DNA of 64,000 bases from Excoecaria cochinchinensis (lineage: Eukaryota; Streptophyta; Magnoliopsida; Malpighiales; Euphorbiaceae). The notes under the pieces are model-generated. The model was not told the origin of the DNA. It searched no databases and saw only the letters and a program-made list of their open reading frames with translations. The DNA is taken from contig CANTUQ010000109.1 of NCBI GenBank assembly GCA_947683425.1, positions 2,324,501-2,388,500 of the forward strand, given 5' to 3'. Shown here in pieces: positions 36,590 to 48,591 of this stretch. Position 1 is the stretch's first letter. The number at the start of each line of letters is the position of its first letter. A program made the position numbers and the translations under genes.

Positions 36590-37087
36590 GAATAGGGAGA
36601 TCGAGAAAGTCACGAAGAGGGGAGATCGGGAAAGAGAGACCGAGAGAGAGAGACGACGGGGCGAGCGGTCGGCGGCGAGCAACGGACTTCTCGCCGTTGC
36701 TGATCACGGCGATTCCTCCGTCGTAACGGCGTCGCTATTCCAGCGGATCGAGAGGAACCCGTAAGCTCCTCTTGTGTTTTTCGGCCAGCTCCGGTGGCGG
36801 ATGAGGATGCGAACGGCACCAGGGGACTCACGGCAGACGGACGAACATCGCGGTGCCCGTGGATCTCCCTCAATCGCCGGCAACAACCAGATCGGAGGAG
36901 GAGAAGACCGAAGCTTCAGACGGTGATTCCGGGTAAACGGCGACGCGGATGGGCGCGTGATCACCGGAAACGGAACCCCGAGGCATCGAGCTTCCTTCCG
37001 ATGGTCTGGATGCCTCAGGTGGAGCTCCGGCGAGCCGTTGGCGAGGCTCCGGCGACAGTAAACGGGGCCAAAACTTTCGAAAAACTG
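36590..37087 (+). other. GC-rich segment in CACTA-B, possible first exon
   Basis: GC content rises sharply. An open frame starts with an ATG at 36794 and stays open past 37087, where AAACTG/GTAAGT gives a good splice donor. The predicted peptide is basic and shows no domain. If spliced to the downstream exons it would make a chimeric transcript, but the join is not proven from sequence. Confidence 0.4.
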
Positions 37088-37873
37088 GTAAGTGGCCACC
37101 AAACTCACTTTTTCAAGTGATTTTTACAAGAATTAAATTTATTAATGTGTGATTTTATAGTCACAGTGTGTGTGTTGTTATGGTTTATGGAATTGATTGA
37201 TAAATTGGTTGTGTTAATTGAGTAATTGGTTTAATTAAATTAAATTTGATCAATTATTTGAGTTGTTTTAACTAGATTTGTTTACTTAGGCTTACGAAAG
37301 GGGATGAAAACCGTGACATACAATTCAATTGAATTAAAATAATAGAATTGGGTAGTATATCGTGTAACATAAGTGAGGAACTTAGAAATTGGCTGAATGC
37401 TTTGAATGACTACTTAAACATGCGATTAAAACATAAAATGAAGAGAGGACCCAACTCATCTGAGAAGTAAAGTGTGAGAGGATGACAAGTTGTTAGTTAT
37501 GTAGGTTAAGGCTTATGTTTGCTTACTTTATGGAATCTCCGCATCAAATTAACATGTAAGTGATTGTATAGCTGACCCAGTTACTTTATGGAATGCTTAG
37601 CTGACCCAGTTAATTTGTGCCCTGGGTATGTTAAGTGAGATGCTTGATTTGCAACTAAAATGAAGCTGTTAGGTAGCCACTCTGTTGTGATTTGTTAATG
37701 TCAGATGCTTTCTATGCTTGAAAACGGATGGAATGAAATGCATCACGTTTAAGACTGATAAATGCTTGAAAGCATATAGAATAAAGGGGAAGAGTTGTAT
37801 CTGCCATTTGCATTGGCTTCCCCAATTTGGATACCAAGATAATAATATTTTAATTGCTTTCTGCTGGTCCTAG

Positions 37874-38801
37874 TTACACTATAAGCACAGCAGCAGATAG
37901 CTGGCAGGCAATCATGGATCGGCTTCTAACACTGGGGGATGACAGGAATGATGAGAGAGAAGCCATGAAGAGGAACATGAACTAGTTAATTGATATATAC
38001 TATGATGCAATTGATGCACCCAAGAGAGGTGGAGAAAAGGTTGGTTTTGCAATTTTTTCTTTCTTGATTTGGTTTTGCAACTTATTTTGTGCATAACCAT
38101 GTGTTAAAGATGCTACTTATTGCTAATTTGTTTTCCATATTTTTCTTATTACATAATTGATTTATTGAGGCTTACAACAATTGAGCTTGTATCAAAGTTT
38201 TTGCTGTTGCATTTCATCTGTCAAAAATTCAGTTTTACTACATAGGTTATGTTCAAAGAATAATAGATTTTGAATTCTTTTAAGCTATGCACTAACTTTT
38301 GGGCAATCATATCTTAAAAATTGGAATTTTTGGACTTAGTCTGGGTTGTGTTGTAGATTAAATGATTCATTAACATTTTAATAGCGCATAATATATTGAT
38401 GACAGCTGCTCTAAAGCAATCAGGCCATAAAGATGCAAATAATGAAGCTGCTGATGAGGTAATAAAAAAATACAAGGAGGTGACGTCTTGGACACAGTTT
38501 GCTTATGTTCTGAAACTAATTCTTCAGTTAAAAATTCTTCCTTTTCTAACTCTCAATGCTGATGTAGATATTGTACGGGGCTCCAAGTTTTGAGGATAGG
38601 AGGAGGTGTAGTGATGACATATTCGAAGAGGCTTGTGCTATATATGAGGTCTGTTATGACTATGCTACGAGCCATGATGCTGCAAAGTGTGGCTTTGCTT
38701 GGAAAGTAGCAGGCCCAGCTCTCTGCAATTACTTCATCAAAATTAAAGGCGAAACGCAAATAACCTGTTCTACTCATGTTTTAAAGAAGATATTTGGTTA
38801 G
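37874..38801 (+). pseudogene. RNA-dependent RNA polymerase (RDR3/4/5-like) C-terminal exons
   Basis: Three exon-like segments are bounded by splice signals: 37874-38039, about 38385-38479, and 38568-38801. They read LIDIYYDAIDAPKRGG; then MTAALKQSGHKD through EVIKKYKE; then ILYGAPSFED, DIFEEACAIYEVCYDYA and KCGFAWKVAGPALC, to a natural stop. The order and the motifs YYDA(L/I)DAPK, KYKxxLYG and FAWKVAG match the C-terminal part of plant gamma-clade RDRs, which copy RNA in silencing pathways. The family and clade assignment is from memory. The catalytic DLDGD region would lie upstream and is absent. An in-frame TAG (37983-37985) lies in the first segment. The piece sits wholly inside CACTA-B, so it is a captured fragment. 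Confidence 0.72.
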
Positions 38802-39094
38802 AACTGTTACATAATAGGATATGTATAGAATAGGAAATATTTAGAATAGGAAATGTATATTCCTAATTAGGCTATTGTTTCACTAGTTTTTACTTTACAG
38901 TGATGTTATACTGAATTTATTTTTGTGATGTTTTTTCGGATTTTTATTTTATAATATTATAATATATTTTTAGGATTTTAATTATTGTGTATTACAATTT
39001 TTATATGAGATTATTTTATCGATAAGCATACATTATTAATATATACAAGATTTGAATTGAATTAATTTAAAAAATAATTTTTTTCACTGTTGTA

Positions 39095-39690
39095 AATAGC
39101 AACGGAATATCAATTCCGTTGCTAAAAATAGCAACGGAATAACAATTCCGTTGCTAAAAATAGCAACGGAATAACAATTCCGTTGCTAAAAATAGCAACG
39201 GAATTGAGATTCCGTTGCTAATTGCACTATATTTATTTAAAAATATAATTCGTATACTTTTGAAGATAGCAACGGAAAAGAAGTTCCGTTGCTAAAAATA
39301 GCAACGGAAATGCTTTTCCGTTGCTACGTGAATTATAATTATTTTAATAAAATACGGAAAATAGCAACGGAATACTGATTCCGTTGCTAAAAATAGCAAC
39401 GGAATTTGTTTTCCGTTGCTAAAAATAGCAACGGAATACTGATTCCGTTGCTAAATATAGCAACGGAATAGTATTCCGTTGCTATTTTTAGCAACGGAAA
39501 ACAAATTCCGTTGCTATTTTTAGCAACGGAAAATTTTTTCCGTTGCTAAATTTAGCAACGGAAGTCAATTCCGTTGCTAAATTTAGCATCGGCCGAAATT
39601 GCAACGGATTTTTCCGTTGCTATTTTCCGTTGCTAATTTTGAATAGCAACGGAAAATTAGCAAATTCCGTTGCTATTTTCCGTTGCTATT
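39095..39690. repeat. CACTA-B right subterminal repeats (GCAACGG type)
   Basis: About 25 TAGCAACGGAA / TTCCGTTGCTA units, many as adjacent inverted pairs, run to within 20 bp of the right terminus. The core is the same as at the left end of B. Confidence 0.92.
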
Positions 39691-39709
39691 TCCTAATTTT
39701 CTTGTAGTG

Positions 39710-40879
39710 AAATGGAAATTGGAAGGGAAATAAAAGAAAACGGGACAGTGGCAAACCGGTGGGTTAAAACAAAACATAATAACAAGAGCAAGAAATAACA
39801 GCTATAGTAAGAAACAAACCAGCCAAAACTAAAGATTAAAGGAGCTAATAACAGCAAGAGGGGGAACGATTATTACAGAAGAAAAATCGAGAATTAAAAG
39901 AGTAAATTAGATCAGAAACCAACAAGCATCTGAATGGAAAACCAGAAAAATGCAGAGATAAAATGAAACAAAAGGAAAGAAAGAAAGATGGATAGGACAC
40001 GATCAAAGAAGAAGATGAGCAAAAGAATTGGACATCCACTAAGCAAAACGAGACCAAAATAACCCACACTTAAGCAAAAACAAGGCCACTGTTCAAAGAA
40101 CCAGCAAACAGGGGATAGCAGAGAGAGCTCAAAACAGGTTGACGAAGATAAGAAAGAAAACATAGCATGCAAAACTGATACACTTATTCACCTATAACAA
40201 CAGCACATATTACAGACAAGTTAAATAAATCAAACAAAGAAAATACACGATATGTACAATACATATAGCAAGCGGAGCTTACAAACTCAGCAAAACGAAA
40301 AAGGAAAAAGGTAAAACAGTAAGAAAAAGGAAAGAAAATAAAAAAGGTGAGGGTTGGCTATTCAGTATTTACCCTCAGATTGGTGATCTCCGATCTGCTA
40401 ATGAAGCTTCTGATTTCCTCTTAATCTTTCTTTGAAGATGAAGTTAAAACCAAGATTTTCAAAAATGTGAAAGAAACCCAAAACAATAGACTCTTCAAAT
40501 GTTCGAAATCATTTTTCTGCTCTCCAAAAAACAATAACCAGCCCCTTCTTTTTTCCTTCCTTTTTCTTCTTTTTTTTTTCTTCCTTTTCTTTCTCCCCTC
40601 TCCTCCAATGTCAATTACAGATTCGCTGTTTTTTTTTTCTTTAAAGTCTATGCATAAATCTTCATTTTTCAAACCAAAATCCCTGGAAATGAGGAAGAGA
40701 AACGCGTTAAGTGGGAAGCACACGTGAGGCAAGTGGGCAGCTCACCTCATCTGTGCTGCCTGTCCTCACGGGAGGCAACATCTTACCCAAAGTGAGATGG
40801 GCCTCACAAACGTGAGGCTCCATCTCACATGGGTGGGATGGGCCTCACCCAACAGGCCCCCATACCATAAATTTTATTT
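39710..40879 (-). repeat. Gypsy 5' LTR, third segment, before CACTA-C
   Basis: Continuation of the LTR without a supported gene. At 40730-40850 GTGAGGC / GCCTCAC motifs recur in both orientations. T- and A-rich runs at 40560-40640 produce spurious open frames on both strands. Confidence 0.5.
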
Positions 40880-40899
40880 CACTACAAGAAATAAAGGGA

Positions 40900-41170
40900 A
40901 TAGAGACGGAAAATAGAGACGGAATTCCGTCTCTAATTGAAAATAGAGACGGAAATAGAGACGGAAAAATTCCGTCTCTATTTTGGCCGTCTCTAAATTT
41001 AGAGACCGAAATTTTCCGTCTCTATTTTTAGAGACGGAAATTATTTTTCCGTCTCTAAAAATAGAGACGGAAAACTCGTTTCCGTCTCTATTTTTAGAGA
41101 CGAAAAAATTATTTCTGTCTCTAAAAATAGAGACGGATTGACGTTTCCGTCTCTATTTTAGAGACGGAAA
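40900..41170. repeat. CACTA-C subterminal repeats (GAGACGG type)
   Basis: About 14 copies of TAGAGACGGAA / TTCCGTCTCTA are in inverted pairs close to the terminus. The core differs from those of A and B. Confidence 0.92.
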
Positions 41171-41438
41171 AATTAAATACATATTTTTTTAATATATTAT
41201 TAACTATATCTTTTAGTTATATTTAAATGTATTTTCCGTCTTGAAAGCTATTTTCAATACATAATTTTTTTAAATAATAAAACTATAATTGGCAAAATTA
41301 TATATAATAATATTAATGAAACAAGTATTAAATAAAAATTAAGTAAAATAAATAAAAGTATAAATAGTAATGTATTAATATATATATGTAATAAGACTAC
41401 AAGCAAAAGTACTTGAAAAGTGTATTAAACAGTACTAA

Positions 41439-43700
41439 CTAAGACGGAAGTGACTGTGGACGATCAGTCGGCGGTACACGAACATTTTGGGCAATGAATT
41501 CCTCTAGCCTACTAATGCGGTCCATTAAAGTGTCGACTGTGCCGCGAAGCTCAATAACCTCATTTGTAGTCGCAGCAAGTCTACTCGTCGTTGCCGTAGA
41601 GGATGAAGCAGCATGCGAATAACAAGTATTTGCATAAGAGCCCAAGCCGAAGACCCGTCCACGGCGGTCCCTACCACCAGCTGCGTCATAATATACTCTT
41701 GCATGATCAACATTACCACCATCTGCCTCCTGACTCTGAAGACCCTCTAGTACCCGTTCCTATAATGAAAATTAATCGAATGTTATTTAAGAGTAATCTA
41801 AAACTAAAAACATATAGAAAAATAACTGTAACAATTTTAAAAATCATACATGAACTTGTCTAGCTCGATCGCTGACGAATGTGACACAGTCATGATTTCG
41901 CGTATGTGTATGCATAAATAACTCATGAGGGTACGGTGCTCTGCCCATTCTAGACTCCTGTAAATAAATTATAGGTCAACAATATTTGAAGTTAACGTTC
42001 CTTAAAATTGTATCAAAAGTAATATGAAAAAACCACAACAATACTCATATATGTTAATATATTAATACTAAGCGAAAACAATTATAACTCAAAAAACAAT
42101 AACACTTGGCCATAGATTTAAAAAATTTCGGCAGATTTTCCCCTTAATTTGTAACAAACTCCCTGCTTAAAAAGCATGAAAATATATTTAGAATTGTATT
42201 ATCCACAATCAAAATCCTTTTCAAACTCCTTACACAACATTTTTCCCATCCTCCTTCATGCAATGAAATATTTAGCCTATTATCAAGATGTGATGTATTG
42301 CAATCTCAAAAAACAATAACACTTGGGCATAGATTTAAAAAATTTCGGCAGAGTTTCCCCTTAATTTGTAACAAACTCCCTGCTTAAAAAGCATGAAAAT
42401 ATATTTAGAATTGTATTATCCACAATCAAAATCCTTTTCAAACTCCTTACACAACATTTTTCCCATCTTCCTTCATGCAATGAAATATTTAGCCTATTAT
42501 CAAGATGTGATGTATTGCAATCTCAAAAAACAATAACACTTGGCAATAGATTTAAAAAATTTCGGCAGAATTTCCCCTTAATTTGTAACAAACTCCCTGC
42601 TTAAAAAGCATGAAAATATATTTAGAATTGCATTATCCATAATCAAAATCCTTTTCAAACTCCTTACACAACATTTTTCCCATCCTCCTTCATGCAATGA
42701 AATATTTAGCCTATTATCAAGATGTGATGTATTGCAATAAAAAATAGCTTGTATAAATTAAGATGTATGGATAATTACGAGTCTGTCAGCATGCTCCCGA
42801 TAGGTCAACGTTCCTCCAGTGTGTATAGAAACACTAACTCCCTGTGTCCCGCCCATCCTATTAGTAGAATTCCGATCGGCAATTGTGAGGGCCTCCGGTG
42901 ATGACCAGTACTGCAACCAATGTGCCCAAATTTCTTCATTTATGTACCGTGGTCGTCGACCCTTTTTGTGCAGCTTGTTGAGCCTGTCCTTGTAACGTAC
43001 ACAAGCACGTTTCTCCCAAACAGTGTAGACTAGGTGATCAACCGAGGAATCCCAATAAAAAGCTTTATGAGAAATATACAACAAAAAGAAAAAAGTTAAG
43101 CATAATGTATGTATTTGTACAATACGTATAAAATTTAAATAATATATGAATTAAGGTGCAATAATTAGAAATAAATAATTTAATTTAATTACCCGAAACT
43201 CTTCAAAATAAAATATTTTTGTCTCATGAGATATATTCTTCCATAAAAAACCATTGAGTTCCATTCTCTCCTTAAATGTTTGAGCCATGGAGCGGGAGCA
43301 AACACCAGATGGCAAAAAGCTAATAGACAACATAAATATAATAAATTGTAAGAAATGCAGCATATAATATATAATAAATAGAAATACGAATGTTAATAAC
43401 TCACTATTCTCCTTCAATGGCAATATAAATCCGTCCATCCACACCAACTGATCCGGGCAAAGGGCCTTCAACTGTATCAGGATATCTCTGAGATGCCTCA
43501 GACGGAATCTCTGTAGGAGGCGCTGCAGCAGATGATGTACCAGCAGGATGAGATGGGCCTGGATACGTGGGGGGTGTAGATTCTGCAGCCGTATGCGGAG
43601 GTGCAGAAGCATGAGACGATCCATCACCTTGACTAACTGGTGTGGATAATGACGAATGCACCCTAGGTGGTAAGATACCAGTCCTTCTCTTGTGCTGCAT
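41439..43700 (-). pseudogene. CACTA-C ORF1 (plant Transposase_24 type), 5 exons
   Basis: Exons: 43700-43405, 43319-43193, 43066-42779, 41957-41850 and 41759-41439. A Ser/Pro-rich N-terminus is followed by the conserved region (ERMELNGFLWKNISHETK, YKDRLNKLHKKGRRP, WSSPEALTIADRNSTNRMGGTQGVSV, MGRAPYPHELFMHTHT) and a C-terminal coiled coil (VIELRGTVDTLMDRISRLEEF). This is the accessory protein found beside TNP2 in plant CACTA elements, thought to bind subterminal repeats. The exon sizes 127, 288 and 108 equal those of the CACTA-D gene. The acceptor of exon 3 reads AT where AG is expected (43067-43068), so normal splicing is probably lost. It is otherwise open. Confidence 0.82.
42088..42738. repeat. 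217-bp tandem triplication in an ORF1 intron
   Basis: Three nearly identical units start at 42088, 42305 and 42522 (period 217 bp) and lie in the long intron between exons 3 and 4 of ORF1. Each holds TTTCGGCAGA(G/T)TTTCCCC. The matching intron of the CACTA-D gene (61430-61680) has one diverged unit with TTTGGCAGCACCTCCCC. Confidence 0.92.
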
Positions 43701-43899
43701 TTTTTTCCCTGAATATATTATTGAACAATATTATACATCAGGTTATTATTACATAATCATAATTATATGTGGCAATAATACATATATGTGTCATTTGTAA
43801 ATTAAACCAAACAGAAAGTATTAAATGATATGCGGGTCATATGGATCATACTCACGTGGTCAAAAAATTATTCGCTATCATCACTTAAATGTAATTCAT

Positions 43900-46800
43900 T
43901 GTAACACCCCCATCGCCGTCCCCGTTGGAAGGACGCCGACGGACGCGTTACACGACGCTCACATATACAGATATACACATGCACAATGCGGAAGCATACA
44001 TTCATACTTAGCATACGTACAAAAATACGGTTTAATTAAAAACTTACCTTACCTGAGGCACAGACTGAACATGCAATAACTCACGCACACGCAGGCACTA
44101 AGCAAAAGCATACACAGGAGTATACATATAACCATTCAACGAAAGCATAATAGAAATAATAAAATAAAGGAATAACTAAACATAAAGACATACTAACTAT
44201 TACATTCCCAAAGAAAACTCAAGATCAAAACATAATTAAATACATATATAATACTACAGAATTACAAAAGCCGAAATACAGAAGCTGAACAGAATACAGA
44301 ACTTTTAACTCTTACGTGGCCGACCTTGCAGAAGCGCGACTCGAACAGAACCAAACCTGCCACCTGCACGGAAAGGAAATCCGTGCTAAGCGATAACGCT
44401 TAGTGGGGAGAACACACAAGAGTATGGACGGCCATTCACAATGGTCGCCAAGGCATAATACATTCAAATGGCAAATGCGGATATTCATAACATATAAATA
44501 ATTAGGCTGCATAATAAAAGCATTCATTTCAAAACTCACAATCAAACCATATGCTGATAACAGAATAGGTCAAAACAGCCATAATACAGTACACGATACA
44601 AGTATCATCATGCAGAACTACATACTATATCACATGCGTAAACCTACACGGGTAGCCAATATCAACATCTTACCGTGCGAAGTCACATGAACTTTACACA
44701 TGCAATTGACATAACTAAGCACCCATGCCTGAACTGACAACCAAGCCATCATGTTAAGAATGCTAGCCATTAAACATACTTAGACATGCCAAACACATAC
44801 ACTAGTCAAATATCCAAAGGATAACATTTAGAGCATCACAATACCGCTGCGCAACTCCAATATATATTAAGCATCATGCAAAAATATATACATCAGTATA
44901 TCATTCATATAGGCATAACCACTTAGTATTACATTCATATCACCATCATGCAGAAAGTACAGTTAAACATCACCTACTTACCGTCACAACTGCTTCGGTT
45001 CACAAGCTTATAAATAACAAAACATGTTTAAGTCACATACATAAATACTCTAGTCGAATCATATTCAAACCATTCCGAAACTTATAACAAATCACATGAC
45101 AAGTACGGATAATCATATTAGATATAAACTCATGCTTACTTAATATAGACATACATTCTGAAGCCCATAGTCACATTCTGATAGTTATTTTAAAGTAACA
45201 AGTACAGTATGCAAAGGCTAAAACATAATCCATATGAACATGCTCATATAATAAGTCCATCCCATCAGTATATCATAATCATATTCATTCAGAAATAATC
45301 CGATATACATTACATCAATATACCCATTCAGATAATCCAATTATAGCCAGATCAGAGCAGTTCAAATAAACATTCAAAGAACACCTGCTGACTCTAGGTA
45401 GTGGATAACGAGTGTACAGACAGTACTTTCCGGGTACGAGCCGATTACAGACAGTACGTTACGGGTACGAACCGATTAAACCATTATACTTTAACTTTCA
45501 CAGATATTTTCAAAAGGGACCTTAAACAAGATCCAATACAGAAAAGGGTTCGCGAGGAACCAAACGGGGACCTGATCGGGGTCCAAACAGAACTATGGGC
45601 TGCAGCTAATAGACTCTATTAGGCATGCCTAACTATCCACTTACTTGACTCTAGCAGGTTATACATAAAACAATTCACGCTTTGAATCGCATAACGCAAA
45701 AATATATACATCATGCATAAATCAGAGTACAATAGACATATAAATATGTTCATAAAGTTGGTCATATCTCATACAATTCCCATTGCAAAATATAATACAT
45801 TCAATATACTTTAACATTTAAACAAAGTTCTAAAGCATGTCAAGAATCAGGTAAAGAAGCACTACCATGCTAATGATTATCAATACAAAATCTTAATCAT
45901 GCATTAGGTGAAGATACTAAGCATAAATCATGCATAGTTCAAATAACATTTAAACATAACACATTGAGTTCAAATGCTTAAGCATAACATTAATCAAAGC
46001 TCATACAAGTCATATTCAGGAGCATGCAATAATTCCCTTAATCACATTTTAACAATACTCATCAAATTAAAGCATGTCAGGAACACATGTGGAATCATGT
46101 TATGCTAATGATCAAAAACACATAATCTAAATCATGAAATGATACAATATATATCTAAGCATGGCAGATTATTCTAAGAGAAGAATCCAATCAAGGATAA
46201 GCATCAATAATAGGGGAAAAAGGCATAAAAGCATTTGAGAATCATTTTAAGAAAACCAGTCACTTGAGGAACCAGGCAAAACAGAACAGATCATACAAGA
46301 GCATATAATAGCATAACATGAAACATACCACAGTATAAGTCCATACAAATTCATACAGAAGAAATAGGAAATTCATTTTAGTTAAAACTGGGCGAAATCG
46401 GAAAAAGGGGCTGAAGAAGGGTCAGTCACTGACTGACCTCAAAGGGGTCAAGTCGTGACCTAGTGTCACGTCTCATGACCTGCTAGAGAGTCACGGGACG
46501 TGACTCTATGTCACGCCTGGCTTCACAAGAGTCACGCCGTGACTCTAACTCACGAGACGTGACTTCCCTCTCACCGAGGGAGGAGTCACGCTTTGCCCTT
46601 ACCAGAGTCACGCCGTGACTCTAAGTCACGAGACGTGACTTCCCTCTCACAGAGAGAGGAGTCACGCTTCGCGACTGGAATCACGCTTTGCCATTCACAA
46701 GGGTCACGTCGTGACCCTAAGTCACGAGACGTGACTTTCCTCTCACAGAGAGAAGAGTCACGCTTCGCAACTGGGAGTCACGCTTCCCTTCACATGAGTC

Positions 46801-47917
46801 ACGTCGTGACTCTAAGTCACGAGACGTGACTCGCCTCTCACAGAAACTGGAACTGGAAATTCTACAGAGACGCGATTTTCCATTCCCAGTTACCCAGAAC
46901 TCCAAGAATTCGATAAATTCATTTTCAATCTCATTCAAAACACCACCAAACTCATCTTACCTTTCAATCGATGTCCCAAACAGCATAAACAAGATAATTG
47001 CAACTTAATTCAACAATCAAATCATTAAAACCATGCTTAAACACATTTAATCCATTCTAGAGCATAAACCCTAAAAATACAGTAAGTTCAAAACCCAAAC
47101 TCAGAACTTCCAATTTAATCCTGTTCATACATTACTAACACATAATCTTGCATATACACATTCTAAAACACATCAATTTCCAGAAATGCAAACACATATA
47201 CATCCTAAGTGAGAAAATAGGGCAGAGACATGCTGAGATTGAAGAACACAAAAGCTCAAATATTGCATGCATTCAAAATGCTCCCAAACCTGGAAATAAC
47301 AATCCAAAATCAGCTTCCAGATCACTGCTCAATCCTTTCCTTGCCTTTACTTTGCTTCTTCATGCAATCCAAAGCTTGCACAACAAAACCCACAATTCCT
47401 TAGTTCAAACCCTAATTCAACCAAAACCAGGAGAAGAAGGAGAAGAGCAGAACATGCAGGAAATGAAATTCCAACTTACCTCTTCAAGCAAACCCACTCC
47501 AAGCCAAACACAATCCAAGCCAACTGAGAAAGAAAGGAGAAGCAAAGAAAGGAGAAGAGAAGAGAAGAGAAAACGTGAGATGAGGGAGACGGGAAAGCCA
47601 AACCAAAGATCTGTGTTTTTCCCTCTCTCTTCCTCTTACTTCTTCTTCAATTCTTCATTCAATGCCCACCTAACAATCCACTTGGCAGCTCCCTAATGGA
47701 CCACAAAATCCACTCAACTATTCCAAATTAATTATTGCTTTTAAGTCCTTAAACAAATAACACTTCACTCACTTGCACAATTCTTCCTTACAAACTTAAT
47801 CAACTTCTCAATTAGGTCCTTAACACTCCAAATTCTTAAACACAAAAATTACCGAAATACCCTTCTGATCCCGACTTAGCATGCACAATCCGACCAGGGC
47901 TATTTTGGGGTGTGACA
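43900..47917 (-). repeat. 3' LTR of the composite element (4018 bp)
   Basis: It runs from TGTAACACCCCC to GGGGTGTGACA on plus. Compared with 49003-53016 I noticed a 9-bp insertion, a 5-bp deletion and scattered single changes, so the insertion is fairly young. Open frames inside occur in both copies and are LTR by-products. Confidence 0.94.
46440..46850. repeat. GTCACG/CGTGAC palindrome array in the LTR
   Basis: More than 20 GTCACG or CGTGAC hexamers occur, many as AGTCACGAGACGTGACT palindromes separated by TTCCCTCTCACAGAGAGAGG. The array is repeated in the other LTR at 51548-51958. It lies inside the LTR, not as a separate locus. Confidence 0.9.
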
Positions 47918-48591
47918 ACTCTTCCCTCCTAAAAGAATTTCGTCCTCGAAATTCACAGTGAAACACTTACATCCACACAACCCAAACAAACAAAACTTAC
48001 CTAAACAAAAGCTCGCAACACACTTACCAGAAGAACCTGCGGTCTCCTTCGAATCCTAGCTAGACGCTACAAACTCTGTAGACAATCGAGAAGATCTGAG
48101 CAAATCCTCCACATCCTTTCTAGCTTGCCTAGCTAGACTCTCACTCAACTTCTTAGGACAAACGGCAATCCGATGTTCCATACTGCCACACCTGAAACAA
48201 GCACCCGAGAGCTTCCGACATGGGCCACGATGTCGCTTCTGGCAGTGCTGACATACTGACGGTACCCACTTCTTACACTTGTTCCCATGTTGCTTCTGAC
48301 ATTACTGACACATCAAAGGTTCTCGAACCCTTTTCCCTGCTGGCACTTTACTAACCGATCCTTTTCTCTTCTGAGGAACATGCCGCACAACTTCTTGAGA
48401 AGCACGAGGGGCAGTCAACCTATCCAAAATCCGAATCAATCCTTGTACTAATGTCCTATCATCAGAAACCCGACCAGAATCTTCAACTGGAAGATGCTCT
48501 GAAACATCCTGATCAGCACTAACTCGATTCACACTTTCTGTTGTCTCGCCCACAGGTCCCTGGATCGAAACCAGGCTCTGATACCACTAAC
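47918..48591 (-). pseudogene. Internal region of composite element, gag remnant
   Basis: On minus a primer site (TGGTATCAGAGCC) is followed by a short open frame, 48553 to 48302 (RVSDDRTLVQGLIRILDRL, basic tail). After a TAA the same frame gives Cys/His clusters, CQHCQKRHRGPC and CFRCGSMEHRIAVC, the latter a CX2CX4HX4C nucleocapsid knuckle. A 3' purine tract (TTTTAGGAGGGAAGAG) ends it next to the LTR. All capsid, protease and polymerase sequence is missing. Confidence 0.82.

Larger units (their letters stand above)
35454..39709. mobile_element. CACTA-B, non-autonomous element carrying RDR exons
   Basis: This is a 4256-bp element. The left end reads TACTACAAGAATTTTG (first C changed to T) and the right end TTTTCTTGTAGTG. 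The flanking trinucleotides AAT and AAA match imperfectly. Both ends carry dense TAGCAACGGAA hairpins (35470-36480 and 39095-39690). Instead of a transposase, the interior has a GC-rich segment (36590-37087) ending at a strong donor GTAAGT, then exons resembling the C-terminus of an RNA-dependent RNA polymerase. This is the layout of a gene-capturing (Pack-type) CACTA. Confidence 0.88.

Noticed and set aside
46440..46850. A CRISPR-like array of short repeats
   Set aside because: The repeats are palindromic hexamers with near-identical spacers inside a plant LTR, and the same array is in the second LTR. There are no cas genes and the context is nuclear.
47148..47696. A 182-codon open frame, with a near copy at 52256-52795, as a gene
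   Set aside because: It lies in both LTRs on the strand opposite to the element, is low in complexity and shows no domain.
48571..48591. A tRNA-like sequence (TGGTATCAGAGC)
   Set aside because: Only the tRNA 3'-end complement is present, directly beside an LTR: a primer-binding site, not a tRNA gene.
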